From positions 1-15,626 of the forward strand of contig DATIXD010000199.1 of NCBI GenBank assembly GCA_035518875.1: DNA of 15,626 nt, read 5' to 3'. This document shows positions 1-7,972 of this stretch, piece after piece. This DNA is from DATIXD01 sp035518875. Its GTDB lineage: Bacteria > Pseudomonadota > Gammaproteobacteria > Methylococcales > Methylococcaceae. A program made the translations under genes and the position numbers. How positions within the stretch are numbered: the stretch's first letter is position 1; every line of letters starts with the position of its first letter. Under the pieces are notes generated by a model. It saw only the letters and a program-made list of their open reading frames with translations. It ran no database searches and was not told the origin of the DNA.

Positions 1-110
1 ACACCCGCGAAAACGACCCATCCGATTTGGTGCGGGAGCATGTGCGCTGGGCGATCAAAAACCACGAGCGAATGATTCGAGTAACCCCGGAAGCGGAAGG
101 AATGAGCTAG
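1..110 (+). CDS. queG: C-terminal end of probable epoxyqueuosine reductase QueG (5' partial)
   Basis: Only the last 35 codons and a TAG stop (108-110) lie in the window, read in the frame starting at base 3. The tail contains DLVREHVRWAI followed by KNHER. This resembles the C-terminal HEAT-like end of QueG proteins, where an S-x-L/M-V-R-E-H-x-x-W-A-L element is typical. QueG is a cobalamin- and iron-sulfur-dependent enzyme that reduces epoxyqueuosine to queuosine in tRNA. None of its catalytic or cluster-binding residues are in view, so the call rests on this short tail. Another HEAT-repeat protein ending in a similar helix remains possible. Ninety-eight non-coding bases separate it from adk. 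Confidence 0.5.
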   Translation, partial: TRENDPSDLVREHVRWAIKNHERMIRVTPEAEGMS

Positions 111-149
111 CGCATTTGCTGGGGAGCCTTGTGGCGTCTCGTAGCCTCG

Positions 150-175
150 GTGACATTTCCTAAAACTTTGTGACA
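150..175 (+). repeat. Direct repeat of GTGACA upstream of adk
   Basis: GTGACA occurs at 150-155 and again at 170-175, a 20-base period, roughly two helical turns. The copies are separated by an AT-rich stretch in an otherwise GC-rich region. They lie within the 98-base gap before adk, which must hold the adk promoter if adk is not transcribed from upstream. I could not identify a convincing -35/-10 pair. A six-base repeat can easily arise by chance, so the regulatory reading is weak. Confidence 0.2.
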
Positions 176-208
176 AAATGGCACTTTTGATCGCTGAGGA
201 GAAGATTC

Positions 209-853
209 ATGCGCGTGATCCTTCTGGGCAGCCCGGGATCGGGTAAGGGCACCCAGGCTCAGTTCATTACCGAGAAATTCGGCATCCCGCAAATTTCAAC
301 CGGCGACATGTTGCGCACGGCCGTGCGGGACGGTACGCCTCTCGGGCTTGAAGCCAAGAAAGTCATGGACGCCGGCCAACTCGTCTCCGACTCAATCATC
401 CTCGGCCTGATCAAGGAGCGAATCGTCGAGGAGGATTGCAAGAACGGATTTCTGTTGGACGGTTTTCCCAGAACCATCGCCCAGGCCGACGGCCTTGCAG
501 CCATGGGCGTTGGCATCGATCATGTCATAGAAATCGCGGTGGAAGATGAGGAGATCGTCAAGCGCATGAGTGGGCGCCGTGTACACCCCGGTTCGGGGCG
601 TACCTATCATGTCGTTTTCAACCCACCGAAAAATGATGGACGGGACGATGAAACGGGGGAACCGCTGATTCAGCGCGATGACGACAAGGAAGAAACGGTC
701 CGCAAGCGCCTCAGCGTTTATCACGAACAAACCAAACCGCTGGTCAGTTATTACCGGGATAAAGCCGAGGAAGGCGCGGTCAAATTCTCCTGCGTAAAGG
801 GCGTAGGCAGCGTCCAGGAAATCCGGGACCAAATCTTCGCCCTTTTGGTTTAG
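209..853 (+). CDS. adk: Adenylate kinase
   Basis: Cytosolic enzyme that interconverts ATP + AMP and 2 ADP, balancing the adenine nucleotide pool. The 214-residue protein is the usual length for the long bacterial form. It opens with the P-loop GSPGSGKGT (residues 7-15), followed by the AMP-binding STGDMLR (about 30-36) and the DGFPRT motif (about 84-89). A full LID domain begins near GRRVHPGSGRTYH (about 122-134) and ends with the RDD and RKRL arginine region. The LID has the His/Ser-type residues of E. coli Adk rather than the four zinc-binding cysteines of many Gram-positive enzymes. The ATG is well set by GAGGAG at 196-201, seven bases upstream. It appears to be a single-gene unit, bounded downstream by 111 non-coding bases with a hairpin. 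Confidence 0.97.
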   Translation: MRVILLGSPGSGKGTQAQFITEKFGIPQISTGDMLRTAVRDGTPLGLEAKKVMDAGQLVSDSIILGLIKERIVEEDCKNGFLLDGFPRTIAQADGLAAMGVGIDHVIEIAVEDEEIVKRMSGRRVHPGSGRTYHVVFNPPKNDGRDDETGEPLIQRDDDKEETVRKRLSVYHEQTKPLVSYYRDKAEEGAVKFSCVKGVGSVQEIRDQIFALLV

Positions 854-928
854 CGTCCGTAACCGGGAAAACCCAGTATTGTACATGGCGCATCGCGCTT
901 CGATTTTCTCCCGGCCCAAAGCCACAAA

Positions 929-945
929 CCGCCGATTTTCGGCGG
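929..945 (+). terminator. Perfect 7-bp hairpin between adk and leuC, possible terminator or leader structure
   Basis: CCGCCGA (929-935), a TTT loop, and TCGGCGG (939-945) form a perfect GC-rich stem. It is followed by a C-rich stretch rather than a T-run, so it is not a classic intrinsic terminator for the plus strand. It could end adk transcription inefficiently. Because it ends only 19 bases before the leuC ATG, it could instead be a structured 5' leader of the leu mRNA. The 854-964 gap holds nothing else I can support. Confidence 0.4.
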
Positions 946-964
946 CCTCCCCTTAGGTAAACCT

Positions 965-2446
965 ATGACCGGCAAAACACTGTATGACAAGCTCTGGGAA
1001 GACCATCTGGTTTGTAGCGAACCGGACGGTTCCGCCCTGATTTATATCGACCGACATCTCGTACACGAAGTCACCTCGCCCCAAGCGTTCGAAGGCCTGC
1101 GACTGGCTGGACGCAAACCCTGGCGTGTCGCCGCCAACCTGGCAGTAGCCGATCACAACGTCCCGACGGCAGGGCGCGAGCAAGGCATCGCCGACCCGAT
1201 TTCCAGGCTCCAAGTGGAAACCCTGGATCAGAACTGCGCGGAGTTTGGCATCACCGAATTTTCCATGGCCGACCCCCGCCAGGGCATCGTGCACGTGATC
1301 GGTCCGGAACAGGGCGCGACCCTGCCGGGCATGACCATCGTCTGTGGCGACTCCCACACGTCCACCCACGGCGCGTTCGGGGCACTGGCTTTCGGCATCG
1401 GCACATCCGAAGTCGAGCACGTGCTGGCCACCCAGTGCCTGGTGCAACGTAAGGCGAAGAACATGTTGATCGAGGTAGACGGTCAGCCCGGAGCGGGCGT
1501 GACGGCGAAAGACATCGTCCTGGCCATCATCGGCAAGATCGGCACCGCCGGTGGTACCGGCTACACCATCGAGTTCGCCGGAGACGCCATGCGAGCCCTG
1601 TCCATGGAAGGCCGCATGACCATCTGCAATATGGCCATCGAAGCCGGCGCTCGCGCGGGACTCGTGGCGGTCGACGAAACCACCATTGAGTACTTGAGAG
1701 GCAGGCCTTTCGCCCCTGAGGGCGAAGCCTTCGAACAGGCGGCGAAAGCCTGGCGCAAGCTGCGTAGCGACGCCAACGCGGAGTTTGACGCCGTGATTCA
1801 ACTGGATGCGGCCGACATCAAACCACAAGTCACGTGGGGCACCTCCCCCGAAATGACCGTCCCGGTTAACGCTGTCGTGCCCAATCCAGAGCAGGAAAAC
1901 GATCCGGTCAAGAGGGAAAGCATAATCCGGGCGCTGCAGTACATGGACCTGAAACCGGGTACGCACATCGCCGATATCCGCGTCGACAAGGTCTTCGTGG
2001 GATCCTGCACCAACGGCCGCATCGAGGATCTGCGCGCCGCCGCCGAAGTCGTTAAGGGAAAAAAGAAAGCCGCCAGCGTCAAGCAGGTATTGATCGTGCC
2101 CGGCTCTGGCTTGGTCAAGCAACAGGCGGAACAGGAGGGACTGGACAAGGTTTTCAAGGACGCCGGCTTTGAATGGCGCGACCCCGGTTGTTCGATGTGT
2201 CTGGCCATGAACGACGATCGCCTGGAACCGGGCGAACGCTGTGCTTCCACCTCCAACCGCAATTTTGAAGGACGGCAGGGCTATGGCGGACGCACTCACC
2301 TGGTAAGTCCGGCCATGGCGGCGGCTGCCGCCATCTATGGCCATTTCGTCGACATCGGCACTGTTGGCGAGAGCTCGGAACTGGCGCCTGCCAAGCCCGC
2401 ATCTACAGCCCATCCAAACAAATCAAGAAAGAGGAAAACCCAGTGA
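965..2446 (+). CDS. leuC: 3-isopropylmalate dehydratase, large subunit
   Basis: Large subunit of isopropylmalate isomerase, which converts 2-isopropylmalate to 3-isopropylmalate in leucine synthesis, working with LeuD (next gene). It belongs to the aconitase family. The three [4Fe-4S] ligands are visible: Cys348 in VGSCTNGR and Cys409/Cys412 in PGCSMC. Other hallmarks are ADHNVPT (62-68), GDSHTSTHGAFGALAFGIG (128-146) and the late NRNFEGRQG segment (431-439). The ATG is preceded by a modest TTAGG element. At 493 residues it is longer than the usual roughly 466-470. The excess is a C-terminal tail of about 30 residues after HFVDI, rich in Ala/Pro/Ser and then Lys/Arg (ending KSRKRKTQ). This tail runs through the leuD ribosome binding site and overlaps the leuD start by 4 bases. 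Confidence 0.97.
   Translation: MTGKTLYDKLWEDHLVCSEPDGSALIYIDRHLVHEVTSPQAFEGLRLAGRKPWRVAANLAVADHNVPTAGREQGIADPISRLQVETLDQNCAEFGITEFSMADPRQGIVHVIGPEQGATLPGMTIVCGDSHTSTHGAFGALAFGIGTSEVEHVLATQCLVQRKAKNMLIEVDGQPGAGVTAKDIVLAIIGKIGTAGGTGYTIEFAGDAMRALSMEGRMTICNMAIEAGARAGLVAVDETTIEYLRGRPFAPEGEAFEQAAKAWRKLRSDANAEFDAVIQLDAADIKPQVTWGTSPEMTVPVNAVVPNPEQENDPVKRESIIRALQYMDLKPGTHIADIRVDKVFVGSCTNGRIEDLRAAAEVVKGKKKAASVKQVLIVPGSGLVKQQAEQEGLDKVFKDAGFEWRDPGCSMCLAMNDDRLEPGERCASTSNRNFEGRQGYGGRTHLVSPAMAAAAAIYGHFVDIGTVGESSELAPAKPASTAHPNKSRKRKTQ
2431..2445 (+). promoter_or_regulatory. Ribosome binding site and GTG start of leuD inside the leuC 3' end
   Basis: GAGGA at 2431-2435 stands seven bases before the GTG at 2443-2445. 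The start codon overlaps the leuC stop as GTGA, an arrangement typical of translational coupling. This signal fixes the leuD start, since no upstream in-frame ATG is better placed. Confidence 0.75.
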
Positions 2447-3084
2447 GAGCATTCAGAAAAATTTGCTCGCGCGTGGTCCCGTTGGACAGGGCCAACGTCG
2501 ATACCGACGCTATCATTCCCAAACAGTTCCTGAAATCGATCAAACGCAGCGGCTTTGGCCCTTACTTGTTCGATGAATGGCGTTACCTGGATCGTGGGGA
2601 GCCGGACATGGATTGCACGAACCGACCGCTGAGTCGGGATTTCATTCTCAACGTGCCGGTCTATCAGACCGCTCAGATCCTACTGGCTAGGGAAAACTTC
2701 GGCTGCGGTTCATCACGGGAACACGCGCCCTGGGCGCTGGCCGATTATGGCTTCCGTGTTATCATCGCACCCAGCTTCGCCGATATTTTTTACAACAACT
2801 GCTTCAAGAACGGCCTATTGCCGATCGTGCTGGACACCGCAACCGTCGATCGGCTGTTCAAAGAAACCAACCCGGGGTACATGCTGACAGTCGATCTGGA
2901 ATCCCAGACGATCGCCACGCCCTACGGGGAAAAAATCTCTTTCGAGATCGATCCTTCGCGAAAGCACCGTTTGCTGCACGGTCTGGACGATATCGGGCTG
3001 ACTCTCCAGCGAGCGGATGCCATCAGGGCTTACGAGGCGCGGCGGGCCAAGGAAACGCCCTGGCTGTTCGCCGTCCCATCCTAG
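2443..3084 (+). CDS. leuD: 3-isopropylmalate dehydratase, small subunit
   Basis: Small (swivel-domain) subunit of isopropylmalate isomerase. It supplies part of the substrate-binding site to LeuC. The 213-residue protein is close to the family length of about 200-215. Diagnostic segments are NVDTDAIIPKQFLK (about residues 18-31), the ENFGCGSSREHAPWAL signature (about 84-99) and IIAPSFADIFYNNCFKNGLLP further on. It begins with GTG and overlaps leuC by 4 bases, which suits an equimolar partner made by coupled translation. leuB follows 16 bases after its stop. Confidence 0.97.
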   Translation: MRAFRKICSRVVPLDRANVDTDAIIPKQFLKSIKRSGFGPYLFDEWRYLDRGEPDMDCTNRPLSRDFILNVPVYQTAQILLARENFGCGSSREHAPWALADYGFRVIIAPSFADIFYNNCFKNGLLPIVLDTATVDRLFKETNPGYMLTVDLESQTIATPYGEKISFEIDPSRKHRLLHGLDDIGLTLQRADAIRAYEARRAKETPWLFAVPS

Positions 3085-3100
3085 ACAACCAAGGATCATC

Positions 3101-4189
3101 ATGACCAAGAAGATTGCAGTATTGGCGGGCGACGGCATCGGCGCAGAAATCATCGCCGAAGCGTTGAAAGTCCTGAACTGCCTGCGCGAAGAGTTCGGCC
3201 TCCAGGCGGAAACGGAGGAAGCCCTGATTGGTGGCGCGGCTTACGACGCCACGGGGACACCCTTTCCGGAAGAGACGCTGGCCCTTGCCAAGGCTTCCGA
3301 TTCGATACTGTTAGGCGCAGTGGGGGGTCCCAAGTGGGAGCCCCTGGATTATTCGGTCCGGCCCGAACGCGGCCTGTTGGGCCTGCGTGCCGAGCTGGAA
3401 CTTTTTGCCAACCTGCGGCCGGCCATCCTCTATCCGCAGCTGGTGGCCGCCTCGACGCTGAAACCCGAAGTCGTTTCAGGGCTCGACATCATGATCGTGC
3501 GCGAGCTGACCGGCGGCATCTATTTCGGCAAGCCCCGCGGCGTCCGAACCAACGACAAAGGCGAACGCGAAGGCTACAACACACTGGTTTACAGTGAATC
3601 GGAAATCCGCCGCATCGCGCACATCGGCTTCCAGATCGCACGCAAGCGCAACAAGCGTCTATGTTCGGTGGACAAGGCTAACGTGCTCGAATGTACCGAA
3701 TTGTGGCGTCAGGTCGTGATCGAGGTATCAAAAGACTATCCCGATGTCGAGCTGAGCCATATGTACGTGGACAACGCGTCGATGCAGTTAGTGCGGAATC
3801 CCAAGCAGTTCGATGTGATCGTCACCGACAACATGTTCGGCGACATTCTTTCCGATTGCGCCGCCATGCTGACCGGCTCGATCGGCATGCTGCCTTCGGC
3901 CTCCCTAGACAAGGACGGCAAGGGCATGTATGAGCCGATCCACGGCTCCGCGCCTGACATCGCCGGTAAGGGCATTGCCAACCCCATTGCAACCATCCTA
4001 TCGCTGGCCATGATGCTACGCTACAGCTTTGGTGACACGGTTTCCGCCGACCGCGTGGAACAAGCCGTGGTTGCCGCACTTGATGCGGGTTACCGTACTG
4101 CTGATATCCATTCCGAAGGCACGATCAGGGTCGGAACAGATGGCATGGGCGATGCGATCGTCAGCGCGCTAGCATCATTGAACCGATAA
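3101..4189 (+). CDS. leuB: 3-isopropylmalate dehydrogenase
   Basis: NAD-dependent oxidative decarboxylation of 3-isopropylmalate to 2-ketoisocaproate, the precursor of leucine. It is expected to act as a cytosolic homodimer. The 362-residue protein has GDGIGAEI near the N-terminus and substrate-binding arginines matching R96, R106 and R134. It also has Y141 and K192 (in SVDKANVLE), and the metal/substrate aspartates D224, D248 and D252 in YVDNA and FGDILSD. The NAD-binding HGSAPDIAGKGIANP lies at about 281-295. I chose the ATG at 3101 because AAGGA sits five bases upstream and MTKKIAVLAGDGIG is the expected family start. The open frame extends back to 3017, but that would overlap leuD and add unrelated residues. 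Third gene of the leu cluster. Confidence 0.97.
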   Translation: MTKKIAVLAGDGIGAEIIAEALKVLNCLREEFGLQAETEEALIGGAAYDATGTPFPEETLALAKASDSILLGAVGGPKWEPLDYSVRPERGLLGLRAELELFANLRPAILYPQLVAASTLKPEVVSGLDIMIVRELTGGIYFGKPRGVRTNDKGEREGYNTLVYSESEIRRIAHIGFQIARKRNKRLCSVDKANVLECTELWRQVVIEVSKDYPDVELSHMYVDNASMQLVRNPKQFDVIVTDNMFGDILSDCAAMLTGSIGMLPSASLDKDGKGMYEPIHGSAPDIAGKGIANPIATILSLAMMLRYSFGDTVSADRVEQAVVAALDAGYRTADIHSEGTIRVGTDGMGDAIVSALASLNR

Positions 4190-4211
4190 TCAGCGAGATC
4201 ACAATATCCAT

Positions 4212-5234
4212 ATGAGCAAGACTTATAACGTGGCGGTTTTGGGGGCCACCGGGGCGGTCGGCGAAACCATGCTGTCGATCCTCGAAGAGCGGGACTTTCC
4301 GCTGGGCGAGGTCTATGCACTCGCGAGCAGCCGTTCGGCCGGCAAGCGCGTCGAATTCAAGGGCGACTCGCTGGTAGTGCAGGATGTGGCCGCATTTGAC
4401 TTCTCCCAGGTGCAGATCGGTCTGTTCTCCGCCGGTGCCTCGGTTTCCGCGCAATGGGCACCCGTTGCGGCCGCTGCCGGCTGCGTGGTAGTCGACAACA
4501 CTTCTTGCTTCCGCTACGAGGATGACATTCCCTTGGTCGTGCCCGAGGTGAATCCGGACGCCATCTCCCTCTACAAGAATCGCGGCATCATCGCCAACCC
4601 CAACTGCTCCACCATTCAGATGCTGGTGGCTCTGAAGCCGATTTACGATGCAGTCGGCATCGAGCGGATCAACGTCTGCACCTATCAGGCGGTTTCCGGC
4701 ACCGGCAAAAAAGCCATTGACGAGCTCGCCAGTCAGACCGCCAATCTGCTCAACGGCAAGCCGATCAAAACGGGGGTCTATCCCAAGCAGATCGCATTCA
4801 ACGCCCTGCCCCACATCGATGTATTCCTCGACAATGGTTACACTAAGGAAGAGATGAAGATGGTCTGGGAAACCCGAAAGATCATGGGCGACGACTCGAT
4901 TCAGGTGAATCCGACCGCAGTGCGCGTACCGGTGTTTTTCGGCCACTCCGAAGCGGTGCATATCGAAACGCGCCAGAAGATCACTGCCGATCGCGCCCGC
5001 GAAATCCTTAGCGGGGCGCCTGGCGTCAAAGTCATCGACGAACACACGCCGGGCGGTTATCCCACTGCCGTCACCGAAGCGGCGGGACACGACCCGGTGT
5101 TCGTCGGTCGCATCCGCGAGGATATTTCCCATCCCCGGGGTCTGAACCTGTGGGTAGTCGCCGACAATGTCCGCAAAGGCGCAGCCCTTAACAGCGTTCA
5201 GATCGCCGAAGAGCTAGTCAAAAATTATATCTAG
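4212..5234 (+). CDS. asd: Aspartate-semialdehyde dehydrogenase
   Basis: NADPH-dependent reduction of aspartyl phosphate to aspartate semialdehyde, the branch point to lysine/diaminopimelate, threonine and methionine. The product of LysC, encoded on the opposite strand at 10392-11621, is its substrate. The 340-residue protein has the nucleotide-binding GATGAVGETM (11-20), the catalytic Cys132 in NPNCST, and Gln159 in YQAVSG. The general base His245 is in FFGHSEAVH. Length and motifs fit the shorter branch of the family found in Pseudomonas, Vibrio and Gram-positives rather than the enteric type. It follows leuB by 22 bases with only a weak Shine-Dalgarno sequence (a GCGAGA-like stretch far upstream). 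Read-through transcription from leuB and partial coupling therefore seem likely. leuB-asd-fimV order is also known in pseudomonads. Confidence 0.96.
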   Translation: MSKTYNVAVLGATGAVGETMLSILEERDFPLGEVYALASSRSAGKRVEFKGDSLVVQDVAAFDFSQVQIGLFSAGASVSAQWAPVAAAAGCVVVDNTSCFRYEDDIPLVVPEVNPDAISLYKNRGIIANPNCSTIQMLVALKPIYDAVGIERINVCTYQAVSGTGKKAIDELASQTANLLNGKPIKTGVYPKQIAFNALPHIDVFLDNGYTKEEMKMVWETRKIMGDDSIQVNPTAVRVPVFFGHSEAVHIETRQKITADRAREILSGAPGVKVIDEHTPGGYPTAVTEAAGHDPVFVGRIREDISHPRGLNLWVVADNVRKGAALNSVQIAEELVKNYI

Positions 5235-5317
5235 GACTACTCTTTCGAGAAGCAAGATCGACCAAACGCCGGATGTCCTGGACAGCTTGGCGGAAGAACG
5301 AATGAGGAGCGTGCGAA

Positions 5318-7972
5318 GTGCGTAAGATTTCCAAAACCATGGCAGTCATGGGTCTACTGGCCCCGATGGGCGCGAACGCGCTCGGCATTGGTGATATCAA
5401 GTTGCACTCTGCTTTGAATCAGTTGCTCAATGCGGAAATCCCGCTGGTCGTCTCGGGCGCTGAGTCAATCTCCGAAGTCCGCGTCACGCTGGCGCCACCA
5501 GACGCCTTTTCCCGCGCCGGCATCGAACGGCAACATGCCCTCACCAAACTGCGCTTCAGTCCTATTCAAAAGCCGGACGGCAGTTATGTCATCAAGATCA
5601 GTTCCCAGGACGTCATTCGCGAGCCTTTCCTGAATTTTCTGGTCGAGGTCAACTGGCCTCAAGGCCGCTTGTTCCGCGAATTCACGGTATTGCTCGACCC
5701 ACCGGCCACTTTCGGGGAAACCACCCTCACCGCCCCCTTCTTGCCGGAAACGAACCGAAGCGCGAATTCGTATGACCGGATTGCCGCGGAACCGACCACG
5801 TCACCTCAGCGCGTCAGCCGCGCAACAGCCAGACCCAGCGACGAGGCTCGCATCAGCGGCTCCGAATTTGGCCCGGTCAGACGGAACGAAACCCTATGGA
5901 ACATTGCCAAGCTGGTCAACCGCGATCCATCCATCACGCAGGAGCAAATGGTCATCGCCCTGTACCAGTCGAATCCGCAGGCCTTCTACCAAAACAGCGT
6001 GAACGCGCTGAAAGCGGGAGAAACGCTCAGGATACCCGACCGCGAAACGATTCTGCGCATTTCTCCCCAAGAGGCCAAGGCGCAGTTTTATGAGCAAGCT
6101 CGTGCCGGCAAACTGAGTGCGCGCAGTGAAGGCAAACCGCAGCCCGAAAACACCAAAACCACCCCTGTCGCAGAACAGCAGGGACAGTTGAAACTCGAGT
6201 CGCCGCCCGACAGCAAGACTGAAAACACCGTTCCTGGCTCCAAGGAAGACGGCTCAAAATCCAAGGGCGACATCGCGCTCGAAGTAGCGGATACCGTCAA
6301 ACAAGAGAACGAGGAAATCCGCTCTCGCCTAGCCCAACTCGAACAACAACTGTCCGGCATGCAGCGCATGCTCAACCTGAAAGACGAGCAGATCGCAAGC
6401 CTCCGGACACAGCAGCCCGCGCACGAAGAATTATCTGGCGAAACCGCCGCGGCGAATCCCCCCGTTAGCCAACAAACCCCGGCGACAGCCGAGCTCCCAC
6501 CCACCGCCGAATCGCCTAAGGAAACAGCGCGCACCTCGGAGACGGCGCCCCCCGCAGCAGAACCACCCAAACCGCAGCCCGCGCCCGCTGCTCAGAAGCC
6601 GCAACCAGCGCAGGCGCAACCGGCCGAAGAAGCAGGCTTCCTGTCCGAACTTCTCGACGAACCGTTCTATCTGGCTATGGGCGTTGGTGGAGCGCTGCTT
6701 GTAGTTCTGTTGGCCTGGCTGGCTGTTCGCCGCCGGACAGCCATGATCGAAGAAATGGAAAGCATCCTTGCCGCGAGCGAGATGAGAATGCCTCAGAAGT
6801 CACCAACTCCATTGGTGGTGGATGAAACGCCCTCCGAACAGATCGCGACGACCACGAAAAGCTCTTTTCTCAGCGAATTTTCCTCCAGCGACTTTGACGC
6901 TCTGGGCGGAGGAGCCGACGAGGTCGATCCGATCGCGGAAGCGGATGTCTATCTGGCCTATGGCCGCTACAAGCAAGCCGAGGAACTTATCCGCAGCGCC
7001 ATCGAGCAATATCCCGAAAGAGACGAGTGCAAACTGAAACTACTCGAAATTCATTACGCAACCGAGAATAAGCAGGCATTCGAGAGCTACGCCAGGGAGA
7101 TTTTCGAGCAGAACAAGGAACCCGACCCGGAATTCTGGGACAAGGTGGTTGAAATGGGTCGCGAGCTGTGCCCGGAAAGCCCCCTTTTCAGTAACGTGGG
7201 CTTCGCGGATCTGTCCACCGGTGATAATGCGTTTGTCGGGGTCGAACTACAGGGAGGCCTGACTGATTCCATCAACCTTGACGAAGACCTGATCGCCGAC
7301 CTTAAACGCTTCGAGCAGGCCAATCGGAGCCCCACTGCAGAGCCCGAAGCGGTGCCAGAGCAGGTGTCCCCGCTGCGGATTGTAGAAGCCGCATCTTTAT
7401 CGCCGGCAAACAAAGTTGATGAGCTCGGCGATTCCCTGAACCTGGCCGCACTGGAATTTGATTTGTCGTCCCTGAACAACGATGAATCAGCCGAGAAAGC
7501 TGTGATCAGCGAGCCTGATTTTGAATTCGACAATCTCATTCAGTTCGAAACCAACAAACAGTCCAAAACGAATGTCGCGACGGCGCCTGCCCATCCGCAA
7601 CGCGACAAAACGCTTGACGATATTCTGATCGAATTGGGTGCTAAGAGCCCGTCAATACCGCAGGTTTCCGAAGGCGCTTCACAAAGCGAAAAGCGAGCCA
7701 AGGATGAATTCGACTTCGATCTGGAGCTCATATCGCCGCCCGAAAAGGCGCCCCAAGTCAACGACGAGACAGTGCTCGAGAAAATTGAAGAGCGGTATGC
7801 CGACTTAACCGACTTGGACGAACAGGAAACCAAACTGGATTTAGCGAAAGCTTATGTCGACATGGGCGACGAAGCGGCGGCGCGCGAGATACTTGAGGAC
7901 GTACTCCAAAAAGGCAACGAAGCGCAAAAAACGGAAGCGCGGACTCGACGCGACAAACTGATGAAGAACTAG
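5318..7972 (+). CDS. fimV: FimV-like polar hub protein with LysM domain
   Basis: Single-pass inner-membrane protein. In Pseudomonas and Vibrio the family (FimV/HubP) organises the cell pole and supports type IV pilus assembly and twitching; that role is inferred here. Reading along the 884 residues: a signal-like N-terminus with possible cleavage after about residue 21 (GANA); the FimV N-terminal domain (about 22-128); a LysM peptidoglycan-binding domain (about 186-240, ETLWNIAKLV to LRIPD); and a predicted coiled coil (about 320-365). These are followed by a Pro/Ala/Gln-rich linker (about 366-440), a transmembrane helix (about 450-470, then RRR), TPR-like helices (about 541-595), a long acidic segment, and the conserved C-terminal FimV domain (about 835-884, LDLAKAYVDMGDEAAAREIL). 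The GTG start is supported by GAGGAG at 5304-5309, eight bases upstream. It follows asd by 83 bases. Confidence 0.93.
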   Translation: MRKISKTMAVMGLLAPMGANALGIGDIKLHSALNQLLNAEIPLVVSGAESISEVRVTLAPPDAFSRAGIERQHALTKLRFSPIQKPDGSYVIKISSQDVIREPFLNFLVEVNWPQGRLFREFTVLLDPPATFGETTLTAPFLPETNRSANSYDRIAAEPTTSPQRVSRATARPSDEARISGSEFGPVRRNETLWNIAKLVNRDPSITQEQMVIALYQSNPQAFYQNSVNALKAGETLRIPDRETILRISPQEAKAQFYEQARAGKLSARSEGKPQPENTKTTPVAEQQGQLKLESPPDSKTENTVPGSKEDGSKSKGDIALEVADTVKQENEEIRSRLAQLEQQLSGMQRMLNLKDEQIASLRTQQPAHEELSGETAAANPPVSQQTPATAELPPTAESPKETARTSETAPPAAEPPKPQPAPAAQKPQPAQAQPAEEAGFLSELLDEPFYLAMGVGGALLVVLLAWLAVRRRTAMIEEMESILAASEMRMPQKSPTPLVVDETPSEQIATTTKSSFLSEFSSSDFDALGGGADEVDPIAEADVYLAYGRYKQAEELIRSAIEQYPERDECKLKLLEIHYATENKQAFESYAREIFEQNKEPDPEFWDKVVEMGRELCPESPLFSNVGFADLSTGDNAFVGVELQGGLTDSINLDEDLIADLKRFEQANRSPTAEPEAVPEQVSPLRIVEAASLSPANKVDELGDSLNLAALEFDLSSLNNDESAEKAVISEPDFEFDNLIQFETNKQSKTNVATAPAHPQRDKTLDDILIELGAKSPSIPQVSEGASQSEKRAKDEFDFDLELISPPEKAPQVNDETVLEKIEERYADLTDLDEQETKLDLAKAYVDMGDEAAAREILEDVLQKGNEAQKTEARTRRDKLMKN

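Noticed and set aside
885..956. 23-codon frame (MAHRASIFSRPKATNRRFSA...) before leuC as a leader peptide
   Set aside because: It contains no leucine codons and has no Shine-Dalgarno sequence, so it does not support leucine attenuation.
953..2413. 486-codon open frame antisense to leuC
   Set aside because: It mirrors leuC almost exactly, and its translation has no recognisable motif. In GC-rich genes with strong third-position bias, long antisense frames are expected; leuC carries all the family motifs.
3017..3100. Longer leuB start overlapping leuD
   Set aside because: The added residues are leuD read in another frame; AAGGA and the family start fit the ATG at 3101.
4161..5132. 323-codon open frame antisense to asd
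   Set aside because: A shadow of asd produced by codon bias; it also runs into the end of leuB and has no recognisable content.
5270..5290. Small TGTC-CTG-GACA stem between asd and fimV as a terminator
   Set aside because: Only four base pairs, no T-run, and mismatched flanks; not distinguishable from chance.
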